DNA of 13,125 nt from Devosia sp. GTDB lineage: Bacteria; Pseudomonadota; Alphaproteobacteria; Rhizobiales; Devosiaceae. Shown one piece after another: positions 12,425 to 13,125 of this stretch. Position 1 is the stretch's first letter. Each line of letters begins with the position of its first letter. Where the stretch lies: positions 1 through 13,125 of the forward strand of contig JAQGKG010000367.1 in the NCBI GenBank assembly GCA_028290245.1, in the 5' to 3' direction. The translations under genes and the position numbers were made by a program. The notes under the pieces are model-generated. The model did not search any database. It was not told the DNA's origin and was given only the letters and a program-made list of their open reading frames with translations.

Positions 12425-12784
12425 ATGCTCGACCACATCGGCCTGCGCACCACCCAGTTCGACACCCTGACGCAATTTTACAAGGCGGCTCTTGAGCCTG
12501 TAGGCTACGCCCTGAAAATGGAATATCCAGGCGTGGCAGGCTTTGGCCGCGAATTCCCCGACTTATGGATCAGTGCCGACGAGAAGGGCGGCTCCAACAT
12601 TCACTTGGCCTTCAGGACGGAAGATCGTGCTGCTGTGGATGCCCTCCACGCCGCGGCTGTGGCAAACGGCGGCAAGGACAATGGCGCGCCCGGCCTGCGT
12701 GATTACACGCCGACCTATTACGCTGCATTCATCATCGATCCGGACGGTAACAATCTCGAAGTGGTCTGCCTCGCCGAGTCCTGA
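12425..12784 (+). CDS. VOC family (glyoxalase/bleomycin resistance fold) protein
   Basis: A 119-residue single-module protein of the vicinal oxygen chelate superfamily, with the two beta-alpha-beta-beta-beta units of the fold: MLDHIGLRTTQFDTLTQFYK at the start and TYYAAFIIDPDGNNLEVVC at the end. Probable metal ligands are H4, H60 (NIHLAF) and E112 (NNLEVV); the fourth ligand is not obvious. The block NGGKDNGAPGLR (81-92) is typical of a common proteobacterial subgroup annotated only as glyoxalase-like. No substrate can be assigned. The ATG at 12425 has AAGGAG at ideal distance. It stands 89 bases after the SdpI-like gene and ends against a convergent terminator hairpin. Confidence 0.9.
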   Translation: MLDHIGLRTTQFDTLTQFYKAALEPVGYALKMEYPGVAGFGREFPDLWISADEKGGSNIHLAFRTEDRAAVDALHAAAVANGGKDNGAPGLRDYTPTYYAAFIIDPDGNNLEVVCLAES

Positions 12785-12793
12785 TCAAGTCAT

Positions 12794-12817
12794 TGCCTCT
12801 CCCGCAAGGGAGAGGCA
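12794..12817. terminator. Convergent hairpin between the VOC gene and the GT1-type gene
   Basis: TGCCTCTCCC (12794-12803) and GGGAGAGGCA (12808-12817) form a perfect 10-bp stem closed by GCAA, in the 36 bases between two convergent stop codons. No T-run follows on either strand, so it is a stable two-way block or mRNA end rather than a classical intrinsic terminator. Similar CTCTCCCGCAAGGGAGAG hairpins are, from memory, frequent after genes in Hyphomicrobiales. Confidence 0.7.
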
Positions 12818-12820
12818 TCC

Positions 12821-13125
12821 TCAGCCAACCAGCTTCAGCGGCGTCTTGATCTTCTTGGCTTTCTTGATGACCGGCACGCGCGGTACGTAGCTGGTCATGA
12901 CGCGCTCGATGACCTTCATGGCCTTCTCGATACCGTCTTCGCCCTGCAATTGCTCGGCGACTTCGGCGGCGTTGCGGCGATAGGTTTCGTTGGTCGTCAG
13001 ATCGGCCAGCGCACCGGCCAGGATTTCCGAGGTCAGCTTGCGCAGGCGCACCGGCTTTGGGCCACAACCGAGCTCATAGATGCGGCGCCCCCAGTAAGGC
13101 TGGTCCACCGTTTGCGGCACCACAA
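12821..13125 (-). CDS. GT1-type (UGT/MurG-like) glycosyltransferase, C-terminal part only
   Basis: The last 100 residues of a protein entering from the right edge; its start lies outside the window. The first visible block, VPQTVDQPYWGRRIYELGCG, matches the donor-binding end of GT-B glycosyltransferases of family GT1 (P-x-x-x-DQPFWG in sterol 3-beta-glucosyltransferase-like and antibiotic-type UGTs), followed by LTSEILAGALADL and a helical region (RRNAAEVAEQLQGEDGIEKAMKVIE) usual for this family. The tail VIKKAKKIKTPLKLVG is lysine-rich and looks like an extension. The HHGGxGT-type motif expected about 20 residues upstream is out of view. It converges on the VOC gene across a short hairpin. 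The substrate, such as a lipid or sterol-like acceptor, is not known. Confidence 0.75.
   Translation of the reverse strand, partial: VVPQTVDQPYWGRRIYELGCGPKPVRLRKLTSEILAGALADLTTNETYRRNAAEVAEQLQGEDGIEKAMKVIERVMTSYVPRVPVIKKAKKIKTPLKLVG

Noticed and set aside
1..13125. CRISPR array, transposon ends, tRNA, rRNA or riboswitch
   Set aside because: No regularly spaced repeats, transposase-like frames, cloverleaf or conserved RNA elements were seen on either strand.

Overview
This 13.1 kb window looks like chromosomal DNA of a high-GC alphaproteobacterium of the order Hyphomicrobiales, most like Devosia or a close relative. The basis is the 154-residue L13, the S9 with an N-terminal extension, a type-2 (COX15-like) heme A synthase, a DUF2842 gene, and a short palindromic intergenic repeat of rhizobial style. 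The genus is an inference from family resemblance, not a search result.

Positions 1-9101 are an exopolysaccharide (EPS) locus of the Wzx/Wzy type, built as two divergent operons. The leftward operon starts near 5642 and encodes, in order, an outer-membrane polysaccharide export lipoprotein (OPX), a GT4 glycosyltransferase, a WcaJ-type initiating phosphosugar transferase, a secreted beta-propeller-like protein with a DUF5648-like tail, and an O-antigen ligase/Wzy-like membrane protein cut by the left edge. The rightward operon encodes a Wzc/ExoP-like co-polymerase whose C-terminal kinase-like domain has lost its ATP-binding motifs, then a NodB-type polysaccharide deacetylase without a visible signal peptide. 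Together they can start the repeat unit on undecaprenyl phosphate, extend it, polymerise it, export it and trim or modify it. No flippase (Wzx) and only one elongating glycosyltransferase of the cluster are visible, so the operon probably continues left of position 1.

Positions 9102-11670 are housekeeping. A rhizobial-type palindromic repeat lies between the convergent ends of the deacetylase and a DUF2842 membrane protein. DUF2842 is divergent from ctaA (heme A synthase), which is followed by rplM-rpsI (ribosomal proteins L13 and S9) and a strong intrinsic terminator.

Positions 11671-13125 hold an SdpI/DUF1648-type six-helix membrane protein, a VOC (glyoxalase-fold) protein, a convergent terminator hairpin, and the C-terminal 100 residues of a GT1-type glycosyltransferase entering from the right on the minus strand.

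The most unusual items are the pseudo-kinase co-polymerase, the secreted propeller protein inside the EPS operon, and several inverted repeats in the divergent control regions. I see no CRISPR array, insertion sequence, tRNA or rRNA. No gap between genes exceeds 300 bases.
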